A stretch of DNA of 64,000 nt, taken from assembly GCF_024679245.1 (NCBI RefSeq), contig NC_090182.1, positions 27,569,753 through 27,633,752 on the forward strand. The letters are read 5' to 3'. Shown one piece after another: positions 49,401 to 53,931 of the stretch. Position numbers and translations under genes: made by a program. How positions within the stretch are numbered: the first letter of the stretch is position 1; every line of letters starts with the position of its first letter. The notes beneath the pieces are model-generated. The model was given only the letters and a program-made list of their open reading frames with translations. It ran no database searches and had not been told where the DNA came from. Source of the DNA: Pseudorasbora parva (Eukaryota; Chordata; Actinopteri; Cypriniformes; Gobionidae).

Positions 49401-51756
49401 CCAAAGACATAAAGGGTCATATTATTTTAAGGCATTTGGATGGGAATGAATTGCATATTTACATTCCCTGCTTTTCCCCTACTGTATATTTATCCATTCT
49501 CCGGCCTCCATCAAAATATGACAACCAGACAGTCCTGTCTGTTCCAAATGTGTGTGATTTTGATTACGGCCATGTTTTTATTTTGCCCATTGGAGGTTTC
49601 TCAATAGTTTTATCTAAAAGTATTTGTGATCGGATAAAACTCTCTAAGCTAAAACATAATGAATCAGAGGGTTTTTAAGTTCTGTTTGCATGTTTGTTCT
49701 CGAGTGAATACATCATCTTTGCAGTACATAAATACGTAGTTGCCATGACTCAGCCTATTCCTCTGGCATATTATGTCATGGTACTCATAACATTCCTCCT
49801 CCCCTCCACCTTCCCCCTTCCCTTGTTTCTTGTCTGACTCGCCTGAAAAAAGTTCCCATGATGCACGGTGCCACCACTTCCACTGTTTCGTCGGCTACGA
49901 CCCCAGTCACCAATGTTCCTTTTGCTGAATCAGCCGCCTCCAACCAGGTTTGCCCCTTCATTTTGGCCTCTCCTTTTTACAGCTGTAAGGCATCCGACTC
50001 TGGTCCATAGACAATAATGCTTGTGTTAATATATACATATATAAAAACACTTTAAAAATGCAATGTCTGAAGTTGAGATCTGAGTAAAGACGGTGTTAAT
50101 TACTTTCTTTTCTGGTCCAAAATGGTAGAACATGACTTTGAGTCATTGAGTTTTCTGTGGACCAGTCAGGAGCCTCTTTACCTCTTTAGCACAATGTCCC
50201 AGTTCCACCATGTCTGTGTGTGTTCATGTCTCTGTCTGTTTCTGTGTTAGAGCAAACAACTGCATTTAAAGAGATAGCTCACCAAAAAAGAATATTCTGT
50301 CCCTAATTACTCACTTTCATGTCATTCCAAACCTGTATACTGTTATTTTTTCCCATGGAACATAATAATAGACATTAATGGTGAATTATTTGCCAGGTCT
50401 TTTCATACAATGAGAGTTCATAGTGAACATATAAAGAAAAAAAAGAAAGAAAAAAAAAGCCACCTAAAAGTAGCCTGTAACTCTTCTAAAGTTATATGGA
50501 AGCTTATATAAGATAGCCAGTTCTTTTAAATGAGTTAGATTCCTAAATTACTTGAATAATTCTTGAATGAATGTTTTCTAAATGAATGAATTTGAATGAA
50601 TGAATGAATGAATGAATGAATGAATGAATGAATGAATGAATGAATGAATGAATGAATGAATGAAATCTTGAATGAATGTTTTCATGTTTTGTACTAGGCC
50701 AGATTTACAGAATTAGTCACTATGAACTGTTTTTGTATGGAACAAGCAGCGCAATGATTCTTTACAAAGTTCACTCCACTAAAGAAAGAAAGTCTTGTTT
50801 GAAACAGCATAAGGGTGAGTAAATGATGCCAGAAGTTTCATTTTTGAACGAACTGTTCCTTTAAATGCCAAAGCTCAAAAGTTCATTGTCGTTTCTACCC
50901 CTTTACCATGTTTTTAATCATTTTGCACTGGAGCAAGTTGTTTCTGTGGCTCACATTAGAGTGAGATGGTATACGTGTCCTCTGCGTTTTTCTGTAAATA
51001 GGATGTGGGTGTCTGTTTTTAGATGACAGTTCTCTGAATTTTTGTTTGTCCTTCCTTCTTCATTGTCTTAATCTTGTAGTTAGCTTCAGAGTATGTATTG
51101 TGAGGAAACAGACAGTTCACCACTTAGTCTGTTTAGTCAATGTGTCCTGCAGTTTTTTGCAGAAGAAACACATTTGCTTGCTTCTTTATTTCCTAAATGA
51201 CTACAATGCAGGTTGTTTTAGCATTGTGTAGTCTGCAGAAATGTTCAGTGGGGTTTTCAGCTTTAGTTTAGAATAGAATGGTAATTTTTAAGTACAAGTA
51301 TGTATCAGTAATGCTGCTCAGACCTGAGGTGTCAGTGCTCATTTCCTGCTTCGCTTGCTTTTATGCTGAAATATGTCTTGCAATATTACAAATGTTGAAT
51401 TGCAGGTCTGCGCCCACTGTCTCAAGATAACTGATGCATTATGTGATGATGTGGCAGAATATTTATTCATTTCTCATTTTGAAAATGAACTGCGGCTTTG
51501 ATGTTTGAGTAGATAAGAAGAAATAAACTGTATTCTCTTTGCATATTGCTTGTTTGACCGTAAGAGGTTCACTACCTTACCTTTGGGCTGTATTTGTACC
51601 TGCCTTCCAGTAGACGCCACCGAGGTACTGAGCACCGACCCCATCGACCTCCAGTGTGTTCCCATGGAGGCCCATTTCTGCCCCGGTCCTAAACTCCTGG
51701 TGGCCGCACCTATGACGCTGAATCCAGTAAGCCTCTCCCGAAATCCTACAACATAA
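6348..51756 (+). CDS. mbnl3: mbnl3, muscleblind-like splicing regulator (whole spliced gene)
   Basis: RNA-binding protein that binds YGCY motifs in pre-mRNA and 3'UTRs and controls alternative splicing and mRNA localisation. The spliced product carries four CCCH zinc fingers in two tandem pairs: C19-C27-C34-H38, C53-C61-C66-H70, C182-C190-C197-H201 and C218-C226-C231-H235 (CX7CX6CX3H and CX7CX4CX3H as in the family). Exons: 6348-6521, 27667-27831, 27931-28131, 32091-32324, 34607-34654, 45942-46092, 47652-47687, optional 48773-48880, 49853-49947, 51611-51726 or to 51756. Without the optional exons the length is about 350 residues, as expected for MBNL3. MBNL3 is favoured over MBNL1/2 by segments such as [23 protein letters not shown] and [14 protein letters not shown], and by the rap2c neighbour. 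The exact C-terminus is uncertain because several exons compete. Confidence 0.9.
6978..7110 (-). repeat. Dispersed repeat family (CAGCATCATTACTCCAGTC), minus copy
   Basis: Carries the complement of a block that reads AGCATCATTACTCCAGTCTT ... TGCTCAAGAAACATT. Four copies occur in the window: here and at about 20780-20990 on the minus strand, and at 11130-11335 and 44785-45070 on the plus strand. The block conservation suggests a SINE or LINE tail, but I see no promoter boxes and leave the class open. Confidence 0.6.
7263..7425 (-). mobile_element. tRNA-derived SINE
   Basis: Read on the minus strand, the segment starts with a tRNA-like head: an A-box-like region (AACAGTAGAGCATGG) and a B-box (GAGTTCAATTCCC). 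This is followed by the conserved block complementary to GCATTTTGCAGACGCTTTTA, which is characteristic of an abundant fish SINE family (V-SINE type). It is decayed and non-coding. Confidence 0.75.
8344..8671 (+). repeat. TTAAAG-terminus repeat fragment
   Basis: Begins ACTTAAAGTTGGCATGAAAC, a terminus like those of the other TTAA elements here, and runs to the edge of the Tc1 relic at 8672. The opposite end is not present in the window. Inference: one half of a TTAA-type MITE. Confidence 0.4.
8672..9932 (+). mobile_element. Tc1-like transposon with internal deletion
   Basis: Terminal inverted repeats are visible: the ATTTATTTCACTAATTCCAT block near 8708-8731 is matched by its complement near 9898-9925. 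Between them is a transposase relic on the plus strand. The outermost 40 bases of the right repeat appear to be lost. Confidence 0.85.
8995..9720 (+). pseudogene. Tc1-like transposase relic
   Basis: The reading starts [20 protein letters not shown], then a paired-like helix-turn-helix segment ([16 protein letters not shown]). After a frame break it continues with a first-aspartate motif (IFSDESQF, near 9395) and a second ([12 protein letters not shown], near 9615). Stop codons and frameshifts interrupt it, and the segment that should hold the third catalytic residue (DLNPIE-like) is deleted, so it cannot be active. It sits in mbnl3 intron 1 in the sense orientation. Confidence 0.85.
11130..11335 (+). 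repeat. Dispersed repeat family (CAGCATCATTACTCCAGTC), plus copy
   Basis: Shares the block GCATCATTACTCCAGTCTTC, followed by a variable ATTCTAATATGA segment and GCTCAAGAAACATT, with the copies at about 7000, 20900 and 44940. Confidence 0.6.
11964..12239 (+). pseudogene. THAP-like domain exon relic with splice donor
   Basis: The open reading from [11 protein letters not shown] holds THAP-type landmarks: an N-terminal cysteine, [11 protein letters not shown] with the conserved tryptophan, and LCAAHF (C-X2-H), followed by [18 protein letters not shown]. It ends at a strong splice donor, CCG|GTAAGT, at 12240. One of the two paired N-terminal zinc ligands is not obvious. THAP domains are DNA-binding zinc modules found in host proteins and in P, Kolobok and ISL2EU transposases. 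Related tails occur at 14234-14400 and 35830-35914 inside other TTAA elements, which points to a transposon source. Confidence 0.5.
12470..12559 (-). pseudogene. Acidic N-terminal coding relic (QFESESDPE type)
   Basis: From ATG at 12559 on the minus strand the reading is [19 protein letters not shown] and then it fades. A closely similar segment, [14 protein letters not shown], lies on the plus strand of the next TTAA element (13644-13913), and a more distant one ([13 protein letters not shown]) in the element at 25136-26270. The motif resembles the acidic N-terminus of fish proteins with a P2X7-intracellular-like cysteine domain; that assignment is from memory and weak. Confidence 0.35.
13644..13913 (+). 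pseudogene. Acidic N-terminal coding relic (QFEPESDPE type)
   Basis: Within this open frame the stretch [20 protein letters not shown] followed by [10 protein letters not shown] matches the minus-strand relic at 12470-12559. It is probably the first exon of a second gene carried by the autonomous parent of these elements. No full domain remains. Confidence 0.35.
14234..14400 (-). pseudogene. THAP-like domain tail relic with splice donor
   Basis: The minus-strand reading includes [20 protein letters not shown], then [15 protein letters not shown], ending at a donor CAA|GTGAGT at 14233. It aligns with [20 protein letters not shown]...VP of the relic at 11964-12239. The C-X2-H part appears mutated (ARIL in place of CAxH). 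Confidence 0.45.
17132..18450. mobile_element. AGTTCACCC-type TTAA repeat with an inserted second element
   Basis: Left end TTAATGAGATAGTTCACCCA; right end CGAACTATCCCTTTAA, the complement. This is a very common cyprinid repeat terminus. A second inverted-repeat element (GTAGCCTG... near 17407 to ...CAGGCTAAT near 18181), about 775 bp long, appears to be inserted inside. Open frames inside are short and unrecognised. Confidence 0.55.
18665..19807 (-). mobile_element. Complete-length Tc1-like transposon, inactivated
   Basis: 1143 bp between perfectly placed TA target duplications (18663-18664 and 19808-19809), with matching ends CACTCACCTAAAGGAT and its complement. It carries a decayed transposase on the minus strand. 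Tc1/mariner elements always duplicate TA, so these boundaries are firm. Confidence 0.9.
18697..19660 (-). pseudogene. Tc1-like transposase relic
   Basis: The minus-strand reading starts near 19660 ([20 protein letters not shown]), with stop codons and a frameshift. It then includes [18 protein letters not shown], a core segment near 19230, GGGGVMVWG and [11 protein letters not shown] (third catalytic region). The motif normally reading FSDESRF is reduced to FSRF, which would remove the first catalytic aspartate. Inactive. Confidence 0.85.
20780..20990 (-). repeat. Dispersed repeat family (CAGCATCATTACTCCAGTC), minus copy
   Basis: Contains GACTGGAGTAATGATGCTGA and TTCTGAAGGATTATGAGACA, the complements of the shared blocks at 11130-11335 and 44785-45070. 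Confidence 0.55.
22264..22500 (+). repeat. Dispersed fish repeat (TATATAGCGCTTTTC block)
   Basis: Begins TTTATATAGCGCTTTTCAAG and continues through GTGCTTTACATTGA, CCACCACCAATGTGCAGC and GATGATGCGACGGCAGCC-like blocks to GAGTGATGAAGC. I know this arrangement as a widespread fish repeat of SINE-like copy number. Non-coding. Confidence 0.55.
22630..22770 (-). repeat. AGTTCACCC-type repeat fragment
   Basis: Ends TTTTTGGGTAAACTATCCCTTTAAG, the complement of the common terminus, preceded by the usual AATGACAGAA block. Only one end is present. Confidence 0.55.
23074..23909. mobile_element. hAT-like non-autonomous element (CTAGGGATG ends)
   Basis: The terminal inverted repeats are CTAGGGATGGC on the left and the complement of CTAGGGATGTTAACC on the right. 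The interior is CpG-richer than the flanks and has no recognisable transposase. The target duplication is not clear. Confidence 0.4.
24439..24744. mobile_element. Short palindromic AGTTCACC MITE
   Basis: Starts TTAAAGGGTTAGTTCACC and ends with the complement TGAACTAACCCTTTAA, both flush with TTAA. The 306 bp between are largely self-complementary at both ends. Non-coding. Confidence 0.65.
25136..26270 (+). mobile_element. TTAA-type element with G-run ends, copy A
   Basis: Ends are TTAAAGGGGGGGTGAAA and its complement, flush with TTAA. Two further copies lie in the opposite orientation at 39331-40717 and 41355-42563. The body is CpG-rich for this window. On the minus strand near 25950-26057 is a relic reading [19 protein letters not shown], continuing into a GRPSLW segment at a GTATGT donor, and related to the acidic relics in the elements at 11.6 and 13.5 kb. 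Confidence 0.65.
26600..26735 (-). repeat. AGTTCACCC-type repeat fragment
   Basis: Contains GGTTTGGAATGACATTAG and a decayed AGAATCGTAATTTGTAGGTAA end, the complement of the common repeat's outer part. Only one end is present. Confidence 0.4.
27572..27647 (+). repeat. (TC)n microsatellite in the exon 2 splice-acceptor tract
   Basis: About 38 CT dinucleotides, ending 19 bases before the 3' splice site of mbnl3 coding exon 2. The repeat extends the polypyrimidine tract of that acceptor. Confidence 0.95.
27667..27831 (+). CDS. mbnl3: mbnl3 coding exon 2: end of zinc finger 2 and linker
   Basis: 55 codons, phase 0 at both ends. It starts [20 protein letters not shown], supplying C61, C66 and H70 of finger 2, then the family-diagnostic [13 protein letters not shown] and MLAQQMQF segments. 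Acceptor ...CTCTAAG at 27666; donor ATC|GTGAGG at 27832. If intron 2 is retained, the frame runs VRPDFHNQ to a stop at 27858. Confidence 0.95.
27832..27930 (+). other. mbnl3: mbnl3 intron 2 (99 bp)
   Basis: GTGAGG donor to CTATCCAG acceptor. It is very short compared with its 21-kb and 4-kb neighbours, so splicing by intron definition and occasional retention are plausible. Confidence 0.85.
27931..28131 (+). CDS. mbnl3: mbnl3 coding exon 3: Pro/Ser-rich linker between finger pairs
   Basis: 67 codons, phase 0 at both ends, starting [20 protein letters not shown] and ending [12 protein letters not shown] at the donor GAG|GTGTTG. This is the flexible linker joining the two RNA-binding finger pairs in the family. 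The final RTDKLE joins directly to VCREFQRG of exon 4. Confidence 0.93.
29200..29307 (-). repeat. DNA-transposon end (AGGGCTGTCAATCGATT)
   Basis: The minus strand starts TAGGGCTGTCAATCGATTAA and continues with AATCGCGATTAAT-like blocks, a terminus I recognise as common in fish genomes. The other end is not identifiable. Confidence 0.4.
29308..29392. repeat. (TA)n microsatellite, left part
   Basis: About 40 TA dinucleotides, interrupted on the right by the Tc1-like element that starts at 29393. A matching TA run resumes at 30939 on the other side. Confidence 0.95.
29393..30938 (+). mobile_element. Tc1-like transposon inserted in a TA microsatellite
   Basis: Long terminal inverted repeats: the block TTCTCCCACTTGGAAATCAT near 29436 reappears as its complement near 30915, and AGTATTTGAACAC near 29407 as its complement near 30780. 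The left outermost segment CAGTCAGGAAAATAAG has no counterpart at the right end, which stops about 37 bp short against the TA run. Carries a transposase relic. Confidence 0.85.
29755..30755 (+). pseudogene. Tc1-like transposase relic
   Basis: An open frame of 181 residues begins [20 protein letters not shown], with a helix-turn-helix ([20 protein letters not shown]) and a second DNA-binding half ([17 protein letters not shown]). It loses frame near the first catalytic aspartate. Later pieces include GGGSIMLWG and a region corresponding to the DDE core with several stops. Inactive, though the N-terminal DNA-binding part is well kept. Confidence 0.85.
30939..31028. repeat. (AT)n microsatellite, right part
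   Basis: About 45 AT dinucleotides directly abutting the truncated right end of the Tc1 relic. Confidence 0.95.
31102..31933 (-). mobile_element. TTAA-flanked non-autonomous DNA transposon, copy 2
   Basis: Inverted relative to copy 1 at 603-1435 and almost the same length. Ends TTAAAGGACTACTTCAGCG and the complement of TTAAAGGGTTACTTCAGC. Shared internal blocks include AGAGATTTATGCATTTTATT and TGGCTGTAGTC-like segments. No transposase. Lies in mbnl3 intron 3. Confidence 0.7.
32091..32324 (+). CDS. mbnl3: mbnl3 coding exon 4: zinc fingers 3 and 4
   Basis: 78 codons, phase 0 at both ends. It reads [20 protein letters not shown] (finger 3, CX7CX6CX3H) and [19 protein letters not shown] (finger 4, CX7CX4CX3H), then [15 protein letters not shown]. 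The acceptor is GCTCCCAG and the donor [20 protein letters not shown] and [10 protein letters not shown] are closest to MBNL3. All eight zinc ligands are present. Confidence 0.95.
32654..33145. mobile_element. hAT-like MITE with 8-bp target duplication
   Basis: Ends GGTAACACTTACAATAAGG and the complement of GGTAACACTTTACAATAAG. Flanks are ATCTAATT (32646-32653) and ATCTAATC (33146-33153), 7 of 8 matching, which is the hAT signature. The body is made of ATTAGTTAACAT-type palindromic units plus a TTATATTAAAC/AAAGTGCT block resembling the repeat at 22264. Non-coding. Confidence 0.75.
33811..33898. repeat. (GT)n-(GA)n-(GT)n compound microsatellite
   Basis: GT run, then about 25 GA units, then GT again. 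Open frames across it on both strands are artefacts of the repeat. Confidence 0.95.
34353..34502 (+). repeat. (CT)n-(TTTC)n-(CT)n microsatellite upstream of the NLS exon
   Basis: About 150 bp of pure pyrimidine with two single-base interruptions. It ends 104 bases before the acceptor of the alternative exon at 34607 and contains no AG dinucleotide. Confidence 0.95.
34607..34654 (+). CDS. mbnl3: mbnl3 alternative NLS exon (48 nt)
   Basis: 16 in-frame codons reading [16 protein letters not shown], phase 0 at both ends, between acceptor ATATCCAG and donor CTG|GTACTT. It aligns with the alternative exon 5 of mammalian MBNL1, whose peptide contains SLKRPLEATFDL. Shared positions are L-K-R-x-L-x-x-T-F-x-L. 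In MBNL1/2 this exon is 54 nt and, together with the KRP motif of the next exon, promotes nuclear localisation; its inclusion is autoregulated. Here it is two codons shorter at the 5' end. Confidence 0.8.
34891..36341 (-). mobile_element. TTAA-type element (TTAAAGGTGCCCTAGAATG) with a THAP-like relic
   Basis: 1451 bp. The left end is TTAAAGGTGCCCTAGAATGA and the right end is the complement TCATTCTAGGGC...TTAA. On the minus strand at 35830-35914 it holds a fragment of the same THAP-like tail found in the elements at 11.6 and 13.5 kb. Confidence 0.65.
35830..35914 (-). pseudogene. THAP-like domain tail relic
   Basis: The minus-strand reading is [20 protein letters not shown] followed by TIFLQ. 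It matches [20 protein letters not shown] at 14234-14400 and [19 protein letters not shown] at 11964-12239. Only this tail remains; the zinc ligands and tryptophan are gone. Confidence 0.4.
36589..37085 (+). repeat. AGTTCACCC-type TTAA repeat, right end decayed
   Basis: Starts TTAAAGGGATAATTCACCCA. The complement blocks GGTTTGGAATGACATGAGG and GTGAGTAATTAATGACAGAA appear at 37033-37075, but the terminal TTAA is lost. Confidence 0.55.
38945..40930. mobile_element. Older repeat split by G-run TTAA element copy B
   Basis: GGTTATGTTTACATGCACACC near 38945 and GGTGTTTACATGAAGGC near 40865 suggest the two ends of one element, with TTCTGATTGATGAATCTGA-like and TAATCAGAATAG-like blocks internally. 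The TTAA element 39331-40717 sits inside. The boundaries are approximate. Confidence 0.35.
39331..40717 (-). mobile_element. TTAA-type element with G-run ends, copy B
   Basis: 1387 bp, opposite in orientation to copy A (25136-26270). Ends TTAAAGGGGGGGGGGGG and CACCCCCCTTTAA. Contains the same CpG-rich core and a plus-strand relic ([18 protein letters not shown] at a GTATGT donor, about 39610-39700) that corresponds to the acidic relic of copy A. Confidence 0.65.
41355..42563 (-). mobile_element. TTAA-type element with G-run ends, copy C
   Basis: Same orientation as copy B, which ends 637 bp upstream. The G-run (13 G) lacks the terminal TTAA at the left; the right end is CACCCCCCTCCTTTAA. It has internal deletions relative to B, including most of the acidic relic. 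Confidence 0.6.
42838..43070. repeat. AGTTCACCC-type repeat
   Basis: Starts GGGTATAGTTCACCCCAAAA; the complement-like block TTTGGAATGACCTGAGGGTG lies at 43035-43055. The right terminus is missing where the Tc1 relic starts. Confidence 0.5.
43080..44095 (+). mobile_element. Tc1-like transposon relic
   Basis: Begins after a TA at CACCAATCAGGCATAAC, a known fish Tc1 terminus. The transposase is fragmentary: [20 protein letters not shown] near 43190, LSDES (first aspartate region) near 43625, and [16 protein letters not shown] (third catalytic region) near 43963. Multiple stops and frameshifts; the right end is poorly preserved. Confidence 0.75.
44785..45070 (+). repeat. Dispersed repeat family (CATCATTACTCCAGTC), plus copy
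   Basis: The longest copy of the four. It includes the 5' extension TCACCAAGGCTGCATTTGAT, then CATCATTACTCCAGTCTTCA and GCTCAAGAAACAATTATC. Non-coding. Confidence 0.6.
45201..45753. mobile_element. Inverted-repeat DNA element (GGGTGTACTCA ends)
   Basis: Left end GGGTGTACTCACACTA; right end the complement-like AGTGTGAGACTGAGTACACCC. 553 bp, no transposase; the target duplication is not clear. It ends only 188 bp before mbnl3 exon 6. Confidence 0.5.
45942..46092 (+). CDS. mbnl3: mbnl3 coding exon 6: KRP motif and C-terminal region
   Basis: 151 nt, phase 0 in and phase 1 out. It reads [20 protein letters not shown] then [20 protein letters not shown] and [15 protein letters not shown] is the second half of the bipartite nuclear localisation signal completed by the 34607 exon. 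Acceptor CCTTTAG, donor ACAG|GTGAGC. Confidence 0.93.
46093..47651 (+). other. mbnl3: mbnl3 intron 6
   Basis: No transposon recognised. The last 109 bases (47541-47649) are AG-free and very pyrimidine-rich, ahead of a 36-nt exon. Confidence 0.75.
47652..47687 (+). CDS. mbnl3: mbnl3 36-nt exon ([11 protein letters not shown])
   Basis: Phase 1 to phase 1. It completes a glycine codon and reads [11 protein letters not shown] before the donor CTTG|GTAGGT. It matches the 36-nt exon of mammalian MBNL1 (SILCMTPATSV) in length, phase and sequence. A long AG-free pyrimidine tract precedes it. Confidence 0.88.
47855..47887 (+). repeat. (TTTGG)n short tandem repeat
   Basis: About six imperfect TTTGG units in the intron after the 36-nt exon. 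Confidence 0.8.
48773..48880 (+). CDS. mbnl3: mbnl3 candidate cassette exon (108 nt)
   Basis: Flanked by a strong pyrimidine tract with acceptor ATTATAG and a donor CTG|GTGAGG. It is exactly 108 nt, phase 1 to phase 1, and open in the one frame that connects the 36-nt exon to the 95-nt exon. The peptide starts [20 protein letters not shown] and continues [16 protein letters not shown]; it is basic and rich in Arg and Trp. The exon is GC-rich inside AT-rich intron. I do not know a mammalian MBNL exon like it. Expression is unproven. Confidence 0.5.
49853..49947 (+). CDS. mbnl3: mbnl3 95-nt C-terminal exon
   Basis: Phase 1 in, phase 0 out, reading [20 protein letters not shown] then [12 protein letters not shown], closely matching the MBNL1/MBNL3 segment of the same length. 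Donor CAG|GTTTGC. The acceptor (CTGAAAAAAG) is poor, but the pyrimidine tract 15-60 nt upstream is strong. What follows in the mRNA is uncertain: joined directly to the next exon (51611) the first codon is TAG. Confidence 0.88.
50266..50864. mobile_element. AGTTCACC-type TTAA repeat containing a (TGAA)n microsatellite
   Basis: Left end TTAAAGAGATAGCTCACC, right end CGAACTGTTCCTTTAA, both on TTAA. Near 50593-50664 there are about 18 tandem GAAT units. Non-coding, in a C-terminal intron of mbnl3. Confidence 0.6.
51611..51756 (+). CDS. mbnl3: mbnl3 alternative C-terminal exon (116 nt, or terminal)
   Basis: The acceptor CTTCCAG at 51610 is good. After the phase-1 36-nt exon it reads [20 protein letters not shown] then [19 protein letters not shown] with strongly GC-ending codons, as a real coding exon would. 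A donor CCA|GTAAGC at 51727 makes it 116 nt, phase 1 to 0; without that donor it ends VSLSRNPTT at a stop (51754-51756). DATEVLS is reminiscent of the DNSEIIS start of the MBNL2 C-terminus. It competes with the 95-nt exon. Confidence 0.6.
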
Positions 51757-53731
51757 TCAGGCCCATCCCTCATGCAACATGTGCCCAACCACAACAGAAA
51801 AATGAATGCAACAAACGTGTGCCTAATCAGTAAGTCCTTAACGGGCAATACATTCATCCTCATATCAGAGATGCCCACTTCATTTGACGTCAACAGAGGT
51901 TTGTTGATATTGAAACAGGCAATACTTAAATTTGGACCTACAACTGTATAAGGAAGCATGCCATCTCAAAACAAGGAGAGACGTAAGGAGCGTGCAGATG
52001 CTGAATCAGGAGACGGAACGCTCTCGTAACTCACAGCCATACGAAAACATGCAAACCAATTAGCTGAGAAAATGAATTCTCTGGAGGTGAACATTAGATT
52101 TCAGAACCGATGTATGGTAAGAGATGGAGCCGATAAAGATCATCAGCAGACAGAATGTTTCTCCGTTGTAGAATGTGACAACAGAGTGTGTGAGAGCGAC
52201 ACTTGCAAATGATATTTTACATAGTTGTGGTGGTGGTAATTTCTTTCGGATTTAATTATAATTAATGAACGTGGCACGTTTTATTTCATGTTTACATTTC
52301 AAAATGTAGAAAAAAAAGATTCTTTGAAAACGATTGATACTTTTGTAAGATAATCTGTTCATGATGCTAGGTTTTTCGTTGAAAGGTTTTCAAAATGTCG
52401 TTGTTTGTGCCTTTGAGTTACAAGTATGTGTGTGCATCTTTTTTCCCTAATTCTTCTGTACTACAACTGACTTGCATTTTATCGTAGACTAAGAAAGTAT
52501 ACCTGTGTAGCCTTTCAGAATCAATGTGTCATTCTTCCGTCAACTTAGAGATGTGTGTTGTTTTGAGTGACTTGGATTTTCTTGTTCTCATGAAAGAGTA
52601 TTATTTATTTAACCACTGTCCAACAGGCTAAAACTGGTCTACTGAGATAAGTGTTAATATTCATGCCTGAAGTATCTCACCTCGCATTTCAAAGCTCCAC
52701 ATCGAGACGGTCAAAAACAAGATTGGTTCGCATACTCATACCTCCGTTTTAAAAATAGAACTGCCTTAAGCAGACTAAATATGAGCGCTTCTTATTGCAC
52801 AGTGCGTAATGTAATGTCTGATTGCAGGCCTTCTGGATGTATTAGACGTCTCATTGAGAAAATTTAAACTGGTTTCATGCAAATACTACTTACCTATTAC
52901 CTGATGTCCTGGATATACTGTAAAATTAGTCACATTTATTAGATTATTAGTACATTTCTATGGTTATTGGGTGAATTTTACGAAAACATGTCCATGTCGC
53001 CCAAAAAGCAGAAAAAAACAGACAATTAAATATGACAATTAAGCACATTGCCTCCTATTGCCATTACTATAATGCAAAAAAAAAAAAAATCATCACTGTA
53101 ATATGCAATAAATAACTATATATAAATAATGTGTTGAGTATTTATTAATTTGTTTAATGCAAATTTTAACAAAAATATAAAAATACAAAGAATTACATTG
53201 CAAAAAAAAAAATTCTTGTTATACAGTAAAACATGCACTACGGAAATGTGGTTTAATTGTCATGAGAACGATGTGATTCAAAAAGATCCAAAAATGAGGC
53301 TTCGTTTATGCAAAATATAGTTTTTATTGTTCTGATTTTGATATGAAATGTGACATATTTTTATGAGATTCACCTTATTACCATGTCTATCTTTTTGAGA
53401 CAAACACCTTCTGATGGCTGGACTGTCTCTGCCAAAATCTATGCTCTGTCCCACCTGCTGTGTGACAGTCTGTTCGTCTCCACGTTTTGTTCAGCCATGT
53501 TTGGTGCATCCCAGAGTACTATAAGATCTGTTTTCAATGGTCGTTAGTTGCCAAAATGAAATGAATCCATTCTAACTGCATGTTTAGCTGTTTACACACT
53601 CATTCAAAGCAGATTGGCACGCATATGTTAATTTCTCGATCATTGGAGATAAGCAAAAGCCTTTCTAGAAGTTACAGACTAGTACTTGATTTGATTATTC
53701 TGCGTCTCTCCCATTGGTTTGCTGTGTACAG
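51757..53731 (+). other. mbnl3: mbnl3 C-terminal intron or 3'UTR sequence
   Basis: No repeats or coding pattern recognised. Either intron before an exon at 53732 or part of an extended 3'UTR. Confidence 0.4.
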
Positions 53732-53931
53732 CACCATGTGCACCCCCCTGCACAGACATGTCAAGCGCACTGCTTGTTGTGCCAATGAATCAGACAGGTC
53801 ACCCTGTGCCACTCACTGGAGAACTCAGACTGCGCAATCAGGCTTTGTCACGCCAAGGTCACGAGCCAGATGGATTTCAATTGCAATATTGCAAATGTGC
53901 CCACCCAAACAACAAATGTAAACCCACTTGA
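53732..53931 (+). CDS. mbnl3: Possible mbnl3 terminal exon
   Basis: A good acceptor (CCCATTGGTTTGCTGTGTACAG) precedes it. Entered in phase 1 (after the 36-nt exon or the 108-nt cassette) it is open for about 65 residues to a TGA at 53931, ending FQLQYCKCAHPNNKCKPT. Entered in phase 0 (after the 95- or 116-nt exon) it gives HHVHPPAQTCQAHCLLCQ and stops. Either could be used. I do not recognise the peptides with confidence, and the region could simply be 3'UTR. Confidence 0.3.

Noticed and set aside
49364..49678. 104-residue open frame in a C-terminal intron of mbnl3
   Set aside because: AT-rich codon use, no recognisable domain, no splice signals, and it lies just upstream of the pyrimidine tract of the 95-nt exon; most likely a chance open frame.
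51405..51520. Acceptor-like TTGCAG followed by about 35 open codons ([10 protein letters not shown]...)
   Set aside because: No paired donor, AT-rich codons, no family similarity; probably chance.
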